From Daphnia pulex (Eukaryota > Arthropoda > Branchiopoda > Diplostraca > Daphniidae), in assembly GCF_021134715.1 (NCBI RefSeq), contig NC_060022.1:1493001-1557000 (forward strand): a stretch of 64,000 nt of DNA, read 5' to 3'. Below the pieces are notes generated by a model. It did not search any database. It was not told the origin of the DNA and saw only the letters and a list, made by a program, of their open reading frames with translations. Numbering within the stretch: position 1 is the stretch's first letter; every line of letters starts with the position of its first letter. A program made the position numbers and the translations under genes. Below are positions 1 through 11,797 of this stretch, piece by piece.

Positions 1-1144
1 AGCTATTGACTAAAACCGTAGCGATCAAAAGCCACACCCCGACAAGGATCCGGAACGAGAAGCGTCCGCCGGGCACCATATTTCCTTCAAGAAAAAGGAT
101 GTCATTTGGACGTAAAATGAGAAACAAATTACAATAGACACAATACCTTGATTTGTGAGAATGTTGATGACGTAGATTGAGTAAGAGCTGACACGCCCCA
201 ACATCGTCATATCATCTGCGCTAGGATTATCGCTGTCGCTCCTTGTGAAGTATTTCAAATAAGCACCGGAGAACAGACTCAACAAGACCACCAGGACGAT
301 CATGGCAATTAAAATGAGGAGCCATACCTTCGATAATGAAATGAACAAAAATACGGTCAGTTGAATAAATTAACACGAAATTCACAGTTAATAACCGAAT
401 TTTGAAATGGTTTAATGAAGGCAAAGAGACGCGGTTCTTCTCCCGGCACAGGTACCACCATAGTAAAAGGCTCCGTCCACATAAAGTATGCGAAATCCGC
501 CACTTTTTTCCTCTCCGGTGTTCTGATCACTCCCATAGTTGACCCGTCAACTACCTATTTCAGTTTCAATTTTGGCAAAAATAGATTTTGTTAATGTGTC
601 CGCACCTAGTTCGACAAATTTCTCACGTGATCAGTAAAGAGATCGAGAACAATTGCCAAATCACTCTTGGTACCATATTTAGCTTTAGTCATTTCGTCGG
701 GAATATAATAAAAAGAAATCCTGGTAAAAAAAAAATTACAATGTTATTTAGCAAATTAATTTTGCATTATAATTGTAACAATTATAACGTACGTGAAATT
801 GAGCTTTTCGGTTAACCAGTTGAAAAGAATTGGACTGATGCCGCTATTGGTGTAATTTCCGTCAGGTTTTAAGGTAAGAATGTCAAATGGCGGCAACTAC
901 ATGCGGATAAAGTAGAACGAGATTATAATACCAATAACTTGAAGAGTTGATAAAATGCTAAGTAATAATCGCAGGGCTGGAGATACGTAGACAATGAACT
1001 CACATGACTAACTGCGAATTTCAAATGAGCGCGGTTCAATTGGCCAACGTTCTTGTCGCCATAAATTGACGAAGACTCGACAGTCATCCGAAAAGAATTG
1101 ATTGCCATCAGCCAGATCACCATAATAACAAAAAGTGACATCAT
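1..1144 (-). CDS. IR-type ionotropic glutamate receptor-like protein, partial (3' part off the window)
   Basis: Divergent ionotropic receptor without an amino-terminal domain, the kind arthropods use for chemosensing. Exons read: 1144-1004 (signal peptide, then GQLNRAHLKFAVSH), 896-793 (S1 start, [15 protein letters not shown]), 720-627, 554-396 (ending FAFIKPFQNS), 327-147 (first membrane segment VWLLILIAMIVLVV, ending ILTNQG) and 84-1 (start of the second membrane segment, RFSFRILVGVWLLIATVLVN). Exon lengths 141, 104, 94, 159 and 181 match the five relatives in this window, which fixes the splice calls. The start is the first of two adjacent ATGs before the hydrophobic leader, about 130 bp downstream of a TATA box. 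The S2 lobe and last membrane helix lie beyond position 1. The ligand cannot be told from sequence. Confidence 0.85.
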
Positions 1145-2098
1145 CCTTGTTTCCTAAATGAGTTTTGGCGTCTAATCACGTAAACAACCGATAAATGATA
1201 TCCAACTCCACGTAAAACACCGATTACGAGTAACACAGCTATGAGATTGCCCGTCTTCTTGAGACTATAGGTTTTATATAAGGAACTTTGTTGATGTGAC
1301 TGTTGCCTACCTGCTCATGTCAACCACCTTTTCGGGTGTTTCTCGGAATTTCTCTTCCAACTAAATCGTAATATAGAAACCTGAAATTGCTAAGATCTCA
1401 ATTATTGAAAATTATATAACAAAACTACATTTTGAGAGGAAAATCTTGTCATTTTCCACACGCGATTCGATTGAAAGGTCATCTTTCTGATTATTTTATT
1501 AGCTACAATACATGTATACATCGTTCACCGAAGTAGATATTTTGACCAGCAATCGGCAGTCCGTTGAACAGAAACTACTGTTTCAAAAATAAAGGGATCG
1601 ACAGCAAAATTTTAGTTTCTATTCCTAGTGTATTCCAGCAAGGAAGGCACTAGGAATTTGGTATCTAATAGAGAGTGACCTACATGACTCCTTCATCTGT
1701 CTCAGGTTATATCTAATCGAATTTAACATCCCTCATTGATAATTTACTAAATAATAAACCACCCCGTAAACCACACAAGAACTTCTGCTGGCTCTCTATC
1801 GCTCTGCTCTCTATCTCTCGTTTGGGAGCCTTGGAAATTTATGGGCTGTACGAAGTATCTGTTCCGATTGTTGCCGTTAAACTACGTGCAATTGTTTGTA
1901 GTCAGGATTGCATTTAAAATTACTGTCGTGTAAGATCGAGCTGAACTTCTCGTCGGGTATTGAAGCATGAATAACTGAAATGCAGCAAGGTAGCGTTACT
2001 AGGCTACACATTCGAACTACTTCAATTCTAAGAAAACTTATAGTCTAATATTCAACTACTGCGCTTCAAAATTTTTCACCCGCTTTTTCAGAGGTAAC
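1145..2098. other. Intergenic spacer between two IR genes
   Basis: Apart from the promoter of the left IR gene and the 3' flank of the right one I see no gene. The open frames are short, AT-rich and lack IR-family similarity. Confidence 0.5.
1272..1280 (-). promoter_or_regulatory. TATA box of the first IR gene
   Basis: On the minus strand this reads TATATAAAA. The predicted transcription start is about 30 bp downstream, near 1245, leaving a ~100-nt leader before the ATG at 1144. Confidence 0.5.
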
Positions 2099-4245
2099 CT
2101 ATGAATTCTGAAATTCCTGCTGTCCAGTCTTTCGTTTGTTTTTGAAGTAAACAATTTTTTCCAGGATAAAGGTGAACGTCGCAAGGCCAAAACCGACGCC
2201 TAAAATTAGGAATGCGCCAGTTAGATCATCCAATCTAATGGCCCCACGTCGAACTGAATTTTCTTTGTGCTTATTATTGGTTATTAACAAACACTCTGGA
2301 ACTTGTGGTACGAAATTTCCAACCCAGTGATAAGGGAGGCCAGTCTCCCATAGTTCAATCAGACTGCAACCGGTAGCAGTGGGTTGTGTTGGATCATAAA
2401 ATATACGTAATAGAAACAATCCATTAAATTAAGCAATAATTGTTTTCTCCAGAAACGAGCCGGAAACATTTCTACAATTGTTCATGCAATAATAGATACT
2501 TACGCATAGTGAAATGCCCATGTATATCTGCTGTCCTTCTGAAAAGGAAGAGACCAAAAATTGGCACTTGAAACGGGATCGGTGATTACAAAGCGACATG
2601 TATGTTCCTTCTTGAATTGAGTGGCGACATAGTTTTTACATACTGTTGCTAGCTGAATGAAATAATTTAAGGTCAATTATACTAATTTTAATCGCTTTTA
2701 ATACCCAACAGACTTACTAGCGGCATAGCATAATTCCCAGTTCCCAAGAAGGTTTCAACGTTCTGCATGCTATTTAATAGCCGATCAGGATTGTACCGAA
2801 TCTGATCACCGAGATGTTTCAGTGCACCAAATTTGGCATCCTGAAACGTTATTTTTAATCACCGAATGCAATCAAAACAATATGACAAGGAATAAAAGTA
2901 AAAAAAGAAACTTACGAGTATTTCTTCTGGAAAAAAGTCGGCCAGTAAAAGAAGTCCTACGTCCTTGCTAGCAGCAAGATCTTCAAGTGAATTAATATGG
3001 GGTTTCGTAACGACTATTGTTAGATGCGAAACGACTGTACTGGAATAACTGTAGACAAGGACCGTTGCAACCAACAGCCACGATCCGACAAGGATCCGGA
3101 ACGAAAGACGACTAACATGGATCGTATTCCCTGCAATAAAAATAAAATAGACTATTATTCATCCGATATAGTATGTGAAAGAAATATTCTGGAAGAGATT
3201 TTACCTTGATTCGTCATAATGTTGAAGACGTATATCATGTAATAACTGACACGGTCATACACTGTTCTTCCTCCGGAGATAGTAGAGACTTCACGACCAT
3301 TAATTGAAATTTTGAAGTAAATTGATGTAAAAAAGGTCATCGAAGCCACCACCGCATGTATCGTAATATAAATAAGTCCCCACACCTTGACAAGGGAAAT
3401 CAAATGCCAAATTATATAATTCATTGGAACCAGGTTTCAACAATATTGAAGAATAAGGTTATAATGACCAGGGGATCAAATGGATAAACGAATGCCAATA
3501 GTCGAGATTTTTCCCCTGGTCGAGGAACAACCATCTTATAGGGTTCCGTCCAGATATAATATGCGAGGTCCATTTTTTGTTTGTTTTCCAAAGTTAAAGT
3601 TGCACCAATACTAGCTCCATCGATTTCCTGTTATCGCGTATGATGTAGAACATAGATCGGTTTTCGTTACTGAGTCAATAGCCCAAAATAAATGATACAA
3701 ATCTGTTTCTTAACTTGGTGTCATACGTACATTATCTGTGAAAAGATTGGTCATGATAGCCAGGTTGCTCTTTATACCATATTTTGCCTTGGTCACTTCA
3801 TTGGGAATGTAATCATACGAAAACCTGAAAATAAAAATGGTTGATTTACTGTAAAACTCGCCATCGAAGATCAATGCAATGGTGATGAATGGTGTGGGAC
3901 TATACTTACGTAAAGTTGAGTTTTTTTTCAAGCCAGATAAAATACTCTATCCCGACGCCGATGTTGCTGTAGTTTCCGTCGGGCATCAAAGTAATAATAT
4001 GAAAAGGCGGGTACTTGTGATCATATCATGATTATGATGACATAAAAAATACGATTAAATTATTGTAGTCAATTTACGTGCAATGTAGATTCTTGAAATC
4101 TATGTTCTTAACTTACATGTGCAACTGCAATTTTTAAATGCGCGCCGTTCAGGTCTCCAATTTTCATTGAAGACGAAGAATTAACAGTCGTAAAGGGACA
4201 GTTGGCCATTGCCACCGCTAAAATCGTTAAAAATCGAAACGTCAT
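2099..4245 (-). CDS. IR-type ionotropic glutamate receptor-like protein, complete
   Basis: Nine exons: 4245-4117, 4013-3910, 3824-3731, 3627-3469, 3385-3205, 3130-2916, 2840-2718, 2652-2504, 2363-2099. They sum to 1419 nt, or 472 aa. Order of parts: leader peptide; S1 with MPDGNYSN and [11 protein letters not shown]; a conserved segment ending PFDPL; membrane segment 1 ([13 protein letters not shown]); pore region ending NQG; membrane segment 2 ([20 protein letters not shown]); S2 lobe; final helix [20 protein letters not shown]; short basic tail. The [10 protein letters not shown] stretch stands where classical receptors have SYTANLAAF, so it is a divergent IR and not an AMPA/kainate receptor. 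It is tandem with the partial IR gene to its left. Specificity is unknown. Confidence 0.88.
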
Positions 4246-4330
4246 TGTCGATTCAACTCACGAATAAAGACAGGGGTTTTACTCAGAAGTCGTTCTGCAC
4301 TCGACTCCTTTTGTTCCTCTATAACTCTGT

Positions 4331-4337
4331 TTTTATA
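4331..4337 (-). promoter_or_regulatory. TATA box of the complete left IR gene
   Basis: Minus strand reads TATAAAA, about 90 bp upstream of the ATG at 4245, a spacing like that of the other IR genes here. Confidence 0.5.
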
Positions 4338-6019
4338 GCAAAGAGAACTGATGACGTAAAAGACGACGGAGAATTTAATCCTATGCAGGAATTGCGGGAT
4401 GCATGCGCGTAGTTCAATAGCCAATAGCCAATAGCCAATTTCTTATGCGTTTTACACGGACTGTTTGTTTGGGTACATCGCTATAATTTGAATAGCCATT
4501 ATTCATCTTTCAACTATTACAGAGGTAGCTATAGAGACTAGACCCGGTAAAATTGCTATTGATTGTGGCATGAATAAAAGAAAACCTAAATCCATGACTA
4601 TTTCTGTACTTCCAAGTCTAATGCCTGAAACTGTTTTAGTTTTCGTCTCAGGTGACAGACTACCCAATTCCCCAAAATATTCAGTCAAAATCAATCTATT
4701 TCTCCAGAAAGATGCAAAGTCACTACGGTCAAAATCAAAATAGCGGATAAGTATTTGAATTTCTACCTTCTAGAGTCATCTAGCGGTCTTTTTACTTTTC
4801 TAAACACAAAGTCTCAAAGGAGTGGAAGTAAAATAACAAAATAAAAAATTTGATGTCTTACGTGGAACTGTAATCCATGCCAATGGATGATGGACCCCCA
4901 TGTAGACTGGAATTCTTCTAATTTTAGGCAAACATTGTGTCTGGCAGTTTACACGGGTAGAGTAGTGCTGTCACTAAATGTTTGAGTCTACTTCATTAAG
5001 TATTTGTTCTACATCTCTGGATTCTTCATTAGCAGATGTAACTTAAACAGTCACTCATCACACTGTGCTCGAAAAGCTTGGACTTGCTGCTGTTACATTG
5101 CAGTAAGTGGTGGGGTGATTTGATTTAAGCGTAATAAAAACACATACAACAAAATCTTCTTAGACCACTCTCTTTTAAAAGAGTGGATACAAAATTCGAT
5201 GCAGGCGAAGGAATCCATATCCATGCCTCACTTCATGCACCATGTGATCTGGGCACATGGGCGGTTTCAAACATGTCCTTGAATTGACTGTTTATTTCAA
5301 TCACGTTAGGGCCCAACGTGACTGCTACACCGGTAAAATTCGAGATACCAAAACAAAATTTTTTTAGAAAACGGACTTGATTGCCAACTTTTCAGTGCAA
5401 TAATCAAACAACTCAATGAATGATTGAAACTTTGCAACAACAATACAATCATGCCGCGAAATGACTGAACAGAACACTGCACTGCAGACGAACTTTCGTG
5501 AAAGTAGGAAAGCGGTGTTGCCAAAATTAAAAATATTTTCAAATTTCAAATATAATTTTTGAGAAACTTTCGATTGAATTCAATTCTCACATCAGATAGA
5601 TTCGAGTTGATTCGAGTAATAAAACAAAATTGACAATGAGCTGTTAGCGCATGAGCTGTGATATTGATACACACATATCGCTGTTATATACACACATCAT
5701 ATTAAGGAGAAGCCAATAAAAGAATGAATTCCGCATCGTGAGTATTCGTGCGATTCGTGTAAGGCAAATAAACCCACAATTTTTAAATTGGGATTTTATT
5801 GTCTTTTTCTCCGGACAGATCCGAAACTCACCGTCCAAAAGATGGCGCGACCTTGTTCTCACGGAGATTTCAAATAAATCTACAAATACCAAACTGTTTT
5901 TCATGGTAGGCGCCGAGCTTTTTATTCCAAATGTTCAAAAATAATTTTGTTGGCTCGAAAAGTGACTGATTTAATTTTTTTTCTTTCTATCAAATGTGAT
6001 GCGAATCATGCGATGCTTC
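4338..6019. other. Intergenic region, no gene supported
   Basis: About 1.7 kb of AT-rich sequence. Several 60-90-codon frames on both strands are open but show no domain, no consistent splice sites and no signal peptide. One GC-rich island at 5836-5856 contains AGATGGCGCGAC. Confidence 0.5.
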
Positions 6020-7079
6020 TTATTGGTTTTCCACAGCATTGTATGATGATGATTCGGGCACGACGCCAATATTCTTGTTCAAATCGAAGAACTGTGGACT
6101 AGTCGCGCAGTTCACATCCGTCCACCTACACATTTCAAACAAAAAAGATGGAAATAGAATCATAAATATTGATCAATCGGAGCAACGAAGGATCAAATTT
6201 TGTAAGTTACCATTGGCAGACGAAGACTTCTTGGTTAAAGATGGTGCCATTTGGACAGAGGAAAGAAGCTTTGATGGGCTCAGCATCCGGAATGTTTGTG
6301 CACACGTGGAAAACTTGGCAGCGGGTCTCGACGTCGGCGTAATATCCTGTTGGCATTACAAAGAGTATAACCATCAATTATTGGCTGGAGCTTAACTCTC
6401 CTAAATTGCATTGTCGGGACATGCTTTCATTGTACAACTTGACGAACAATTACCGTTACGCTGCCCAACACATTTAAATGCAGTTGATGGTATCTTGTCC
6501 AAAATCGGGTAATCAAATTCGGGTTCGCCAGGAATAGACTCCCTGAAATCCCAGAAGGCAATCTCTTCATCGATCGGCTGTTGCTGCTGGACGGGGGCCA
6601 AGGAATTTTGGTCCGCCAGAATGACTGGAAACGTTTCAGGATCGGGCAGCGTAATCTCCTGAGCAATTTCTAAAGAATCTTCTTCCAATTCCTGCTGGAC
6701 TACTTCTGGCGATTGTGGGACTATAGCAATAGTCACTTGATGATCCTCCTGGTTGCTGCTGGACGGTAGCAATAGGGGATTGGTTGGTGGCACATAGGAA
6801 TAGCCAATATTAATTCGCGCTTCCCACGGAACCACTGGAACGCTACTTTCGATTTTAGTCGCAGTTACGGGCGACGAAGAAACTGATTGGATTCCTAAAT
6901 TCGGTCTGTTACGACGGCCAATGCGCTGGCCATACTCTTGGGTGGAAACTGCTGCGACCAGCAAGGCAATTGCTAAAATGATAAACGCTGAAATTAGAGT
7001 CAACTCAACATACATTTAGATTAATACGTTTGAACTTACCAGCCAAAATATTAATGACACTCTTAGTGATTTTAGCCAT
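6020..7079 (-). CDS. Secreted or membrane-anchored chitin-binding (peritrophin-A/CBM14) protein
   Basis: Four exons: 7079-7040, 6987-6454, 6346-6211, 6125-6020, totalling 816 nt (271 aa). The first ~30 residues (MAKITKSVINILAAFIILAI) form a hydrophobic leader. A ~140-residue acidic, Pro/Gln/Ser-rich linker follows. Near residue 190 a single type-2 chitin-binding domain starts at FKCVGQRNGYYADVE and spans exons 2-4. Its six cysteines are in family order (KC, RC, HVC, FLC, FVC, NC) with the aromatic GYYAD and FVCQWW motifs. A short Ser/Asn tail ends the protein. Such proteins bind chitin in cuticle or peritrophic matrix, so cuticle is a reasonable inference. The start is chosen because exon 1 ends in a clean GTAAGT and lies ~60 bp from a TATA box. 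Confidence 0.85.
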
Positions 7080-7138
7080 GGCGAGACTACGACAGCGGAT
7101 GGAAGAGAACAAGATGTTAATTCAGTCTGCACCTTTGG

Positions 7139-7146
7139 CTTTTATA
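7139..7146 (-). promoter_or_regulatory. TATA box of the chitin-binding protein gene
   Basis: Minus strand reads TATAAAAG, 60 bp upstream of the ATG at 7079. Confidence 0.6.
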
Positions 7147-8722
7147 GTTGCCTATTTCTCCTCCCACTGTAGTCCAACCTGTTGGCGGCGGCCAAACGCC
7201 ATCGAGGACGATTGGCTACGGTGATCTCTGCCGCCGGAAGGCGTCGTTTGTCGTCCTGTTCTTTTTTCCCTTTTTATTTGAAGGGCGGCCGTGAAATCTT
7301 CCTGAGAAACAAAAGAGAGAAACGATATTTTATCTATCCCCATAAAGGGGTAACAGATGAAAAAGAAATCGAAAGCGGGCCATGGGGAGAAACGTCTCAG
7401 CTCCCACGAAATAACCATTGAACCAAAGTCTCCCTCGACATTAACTAATAACATTTAAGCACCGCGCGAGAGAGAGAGAGAGAAAGAGCCTATATCTACC
7501 CATTTAAATTAAAACAGATGTGATGGCGCGTGGACCCCAACTGAGAATTGAAACAAAAAATAAAAAGAATAAGAGAAAAAGTCGTATCTTTTCGTTCGTT
7601 CATTTTAACCGCAAGCAACACGAAACTAAAAAAACGCACGCCGGAAGTTGGGTTGATTCTTATATTTTTGTGTAACCAGTCCACAGTAACAATAATTAAT
7701 GATATTGTTTCACTGATTAAGATTTTCCGGTTTTCCGAAAAAAGTGAAAATTTCGTTTGCTGTGAGCGTGATAATTGGGTTAGCGAGTTCGAATAGCTAC
7801 TAAAATTCAAGTCAAAAGTTTATCAAGTCGCAAACTTAACAGAATTGCAATTCGTATGTGTCAGACAAGTTTCTAAACTATGCTAAATTGCTCACACCTA
7901 TTACCCACGTATGACATGCCCACATTCTCCCACAAAATTACACCAACAAATCGCAACAAATGTTAGTTATGGAGAAGTTAAAGTTCAATGCCAACATACC
8001 TGCTCAGAAGAGCGTAGATGAGCGTAGAAGAGCGTAGAAGAGCGACCGAGAAGTCAAACAAAACGAGCCTGTTTTGTCCGTATTACCTTGAGAATATGGT
8101 CGCTAATTACAGGATCAGGATTTATGCAAGTCTCAAGACACTACAAGGACGAAGAGGCGGCAGAGCTTTCCAAATGTATATCATAAAAATTCCCGAACCT
8201 AAAAAAAAAAGTAAATACACGCTCATCTTATTGTTACATGCAAACCATAGTATATATAGTCACTGAGACGGAACTGAACCAGCACGAATCTTACCGCGAT
8301 CATCTTTGGCTTCGCCATCTAATCAGGCTCTCTTGTGACTCCCCGTGACTTCCGGCATTCTCTGCAAATACTTCTTTCTTTCTTTCAAGGTGCTCCACGC
8401 CACATCCCATCCAGAAACAATCCAACATTCGAGATGATTCAAGTCGAGTTTCATTATTTCACTCGCCAAGGTCCACCTGAATCCATCCGGTCTATACAAA
8501 TCAATAGCGCGAAACGTCAAAGTTGGACATAAAACTGCGCAACATTGAAATGCGTCGTAAATGAAAGATAGCAACAACGTCTCAAAGTGAAGTTCCGTGC
8601 TATTTTTATTTCAATTAGGTCTTTGTTTACGATGGGCTCGAACGCGAATCGCCGCTCAAGTTTACAAAATGGGGAGAACATGTTTTTTCCTTCCTGTCAT
8701 AGGAAAGAAAGAAAATATCAAA
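7147..8722. other. Intergenic, with GA-rich and short tandem repeats
   Basis: No gene is convincing. A (GA)n run lies at 7468-7486 and a ~10-bp tandem repeat of gagcgtagaa at about 8009-8043. A TATATATA at 8250-8258 on the plus strand precedes a 66-codon frame (8335-8532) without recognisable similarity. The 3' untranslated part of the TPS gene probably enters from the right. Confidence 0.4.
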
Positions 8723-11700
8723 TCACTGGCCGACTTCCACTTGGGCTTCCAGAGGCTGCGTGGCGTAGGAAGGCACCAAGGGTCCGGCCGCATTGATGGG
8801 CACGACCATCGTCATGCTAGCGCTAAAACGTGGCGGTTTTCGGTGCATCATAAAACGTTCGATCCATTTCAACAGCGCCAGCACAACGTCCGTGTTGGGC
8901 AGTCGGCGGTCGGCAGCCGTGGTGATCTCCATATCCGAACCAACACGAAACGTGGCCCCAATACCTAAAAAATGTCCAATCGGCAACCGTAAAAAAAAAG
9001 AGAAAGTTTTCAAAAAAAAAATGTCTCCCGCGGGTTATTCATTAACTTATTTTTTAACGTTCACGTACCTTTCAAGGCGACAATGGCATCCTCATCTCCG
9101 ACATCGTCGCCGGCAAAAACGATGCGGATGCGCTCACTCCAGTCGACGCCGAAAGCTGTGCGCAGAATGTAAATGGCAGCGCGGCCTTTATCCCATTCAA
9201 CGGGCGGCTTTGCCTCCAGCGCGCACAAAGCCGGAAAGCAATTGAAACCGTAAGCTTTGATTAGGAAACGAGCTCGTTCAACTAAATCGTCCCGGACATC
9301 TTCAGGCGCTTCCCTATTTCATCCAAATTAAATAAATAAAGTTGCATTTTAAATGGTCCAAAGTTTAGCAAAAGTCGACTTGGCATTAACTCACCGGTAG
9401 TGGTAAGTCAACAGGACGCCTTTATTCTCCACCCAAGCGCCGTAACTGCAAACTTCGTCCTGCAACTTCTCCATCAGTTGACTGACCTTGTCTTCAAACT
9501 CGGACGGCATGGGATGAGTGAATTTCGTCCCGTCCGGATGGACAATCTCCAGTCCGTGATTGCCGGCGTATGTTATGTTCTCAATGCCGACCATCGATTT
9601 GACACTGGCCACCCCACGGCCAGAAATGATGGCCACGTAGACGTCTGGACAGTTTGACAGCCGTTCCAGAACGCGTTTCGTTTCGTTGGGAATGATGGCC
9701 ATGTCCGGATGCGGAGCAATGGGCGCCAACGTCCCGTCATAATCGAGAAGAATCGCTAACTTGTCACCGCCGCTCAGATAGTCGGATAGAAAACGATCGA
9801 AATCTTCTGGAGTGGTCATCATCTGGCCGACTTCTTCTCCAGGGCGACAGACAGCTGCGCCAACTACTCCCAGCAACGAACTGTCCATAGCTTTGAGGAA
9901 GGCGGCCGTCCAGGCGTCGACATCGTTCAATTTTTCGCGCTTCCTTAAATGAGTCATTCGAACTTGGCGCTCGTCCAGCGACATACTCAGTGCCCGATGG
10001 ATCATTTCGGCCGCCAAATCCACCTCGTAGGGATTGACGATTAGAGCCTCGTGCATCATTTCTCCCGCTCCGGCGAACGGAGATAAGATCAAGACGCCAG
10101 GGTCCTCAATCTGACAGGCGACAAACTCCTTGGCCACCAAATTCATTCCGTCGCGGAGCGGCGTGACGACGCAGACAGAGGCGTCGCGATAAAAAGCCGC
10201 CAATTCCGCCTGAGAAATGGACCCGTAAATGTAGCGGATGGGCGACCAATTGGCCGTGGAAAACTGGCCGTTAATCTTGCCGACAACCTGATCCATTTCT
10301 TCCTTGAGGTCTTGATACTCTTTCACGTCCGTGCGCGACGGCACAGAAATCTGCAGGAAAATCACTTTCTCAATGTACTCGGGATGTTTCGTCAGCAAAT
10401 TCTCGTAGGCACGCAAACGGTGAACCAATCCTTTCGTGTAATCCAGCCGGTCCACGCCCAAAATAATCTTCTCTTTCGACTCGCGAACGACCCTCGGAGC
10501 TTCTTCCGCCATTCTAGTGAATCTGCCAAATTATAATTAAAAATAATTAACGAGGTGAAATGTTGGAAAATGTCAAAAAGAGTTTCACTTGTCGAAAGGA
10601 ATGCCGATGGGCAGAGGACGGACGGAAATCTTGCGCCCTTGGTGTTCGACAATGAAATTCTTCTTGTCGACCCTGTAGTCGAGTTGGCGTTGGCAACAGT
10701 CCAAGAAGTTGAGACAGTAGTCCTCGATGTGAAATCCGACCATGTCGCAGCCCAGCAATCCTTCAAGCACTTGATTGGCCCATGGAAGAAGACGGAATAT
10801 GTCCCACGGCGGAAACGGAATGTGAAGAAAGAAGCCCAGCTTGATGTGAACGCCTTTCTCGGCAGCTTGCTGGGGGAAAGAAACGAACGGAGATTAAACA
10901 GCAGCCCATTTGCCAACAGCTCTCTCGACTTGCAAGAAATTGCGATAATTTTTATCAATTGCTTTTACTTGGCGGATGAGAGCGGCTGCCAGCGTCAAGT
11001 GGTAGTCGTGGACCCAGACGAGTGGAAGGACGTCCTTGTCTTGTTGGACCAGACGGTCGACGGCTGCCATGGCTTTGTCGGCGAAGAATTGATTCACTTC
11101 AACGTAAGCCTATATAACACGAGAGAATTATGTCAAATCCTATCGATCCGGTTCCGTCCCAACCGGATTTTATACAGCAGATAAAATTGGTTCAAACCTT
11201 CCAGTGTTCGGCGAAGAAAATGGCTCGGTCTGGCATCGAGTGAAACAGCGGCCAGAACGTGCCGTTGCAGCAGCCATTGTAAAACTGTCCAAATTGATCT
11301 TTCTCCATGAAAACGGGCACAATCTTGTCGTGTTTTAAAAAAATAAAAAAGTGGAAATTTCAGGCAATTTGAAAACATATGTGTCACACAATACATTCGA
11401 GCTAGCTAAATTGTAGATACCTGCTTGGATAAAAGACCGGCAGTTGGTGTACATTTTCCTTCTTTAGACTCGGGAATGGCCGGTTCTATTTCGCCGGGTT
11501 CGAGGAAAATGCCCGGCCATCCGACCCACAATCCATTGCATCGAGCAACGACCGGAGCTACTGCTGTAACCAGTCCACCGGCGCTAAATCATATCAATCA
11601 AATTTGCAAATCAAATTTCTTATTGTCCTTCCAGCACAACGCCCACATGCTTATTTAAATATTTACCTAGCTTTACGGACCCACTGGCCGTTTTCATTCC

Positions 11701-11797
11701 TTTTGAGGACGAATGGCAACCGATTGGAAACTACAATCAAAGCTTCACGACTCGGTGGTGGGGCTGAGGCCAGAACGGGGGTTGCTTGCGTGGCCAT
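8723..11797 (-). CDS. TPS: Trehalose-6-phosphate synthase with C-terminal trehalose-phosphatase domain
   Basis: Bifunctional-type enzyme of trehalose synthesis: UDP-glucose plus glucose-6-phosphate gives trehalose-6-phosphate, then dephosphorylation. Eight exons: 11797-11667, 11583-11421, 11323-11198, 11109-10969, 10869-10589, 10522-9395, 9313-9069, 8964-8723. They sum to 2457 nt (818 aa), the usual size of arthropod TPS. The N-terminal GT20 synthase half shows VVSNRLPFVLKR, WVGWPG, FYNGCCNGTFWPLFH, VWVHDYHL, LGVDRLDYTKGL and RDGMNLVAKEF. The C-terminal HAD phosphatase half shows LLDYDGTLAPI (DxD), SGRG, AGNHGLE and FAGDDVGDEDA, so both active sites look intact. It acts in the cytosol. Trehalose is the main blood sugar and a stress protectant in arthropods, including dormant stages. 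Confidence 0.95.

Noticed and set aside
5644-5944. Opposing frames of 86 and 68 codons around 5.8 kb
   Set aside because: No domain, no leader, no good splice sites; likely spacer.
8323-8577. Two opposing frames (84 and 65 codons) near a TATATATA
   Set aside because: No similarity, no signal peptide and no splice support. The TATA-like run is not enough to claim a gene.
9400-11184. Plus-strand frames of 74-209 codons
   Set aside because: Antisense to conserved TPS exons.
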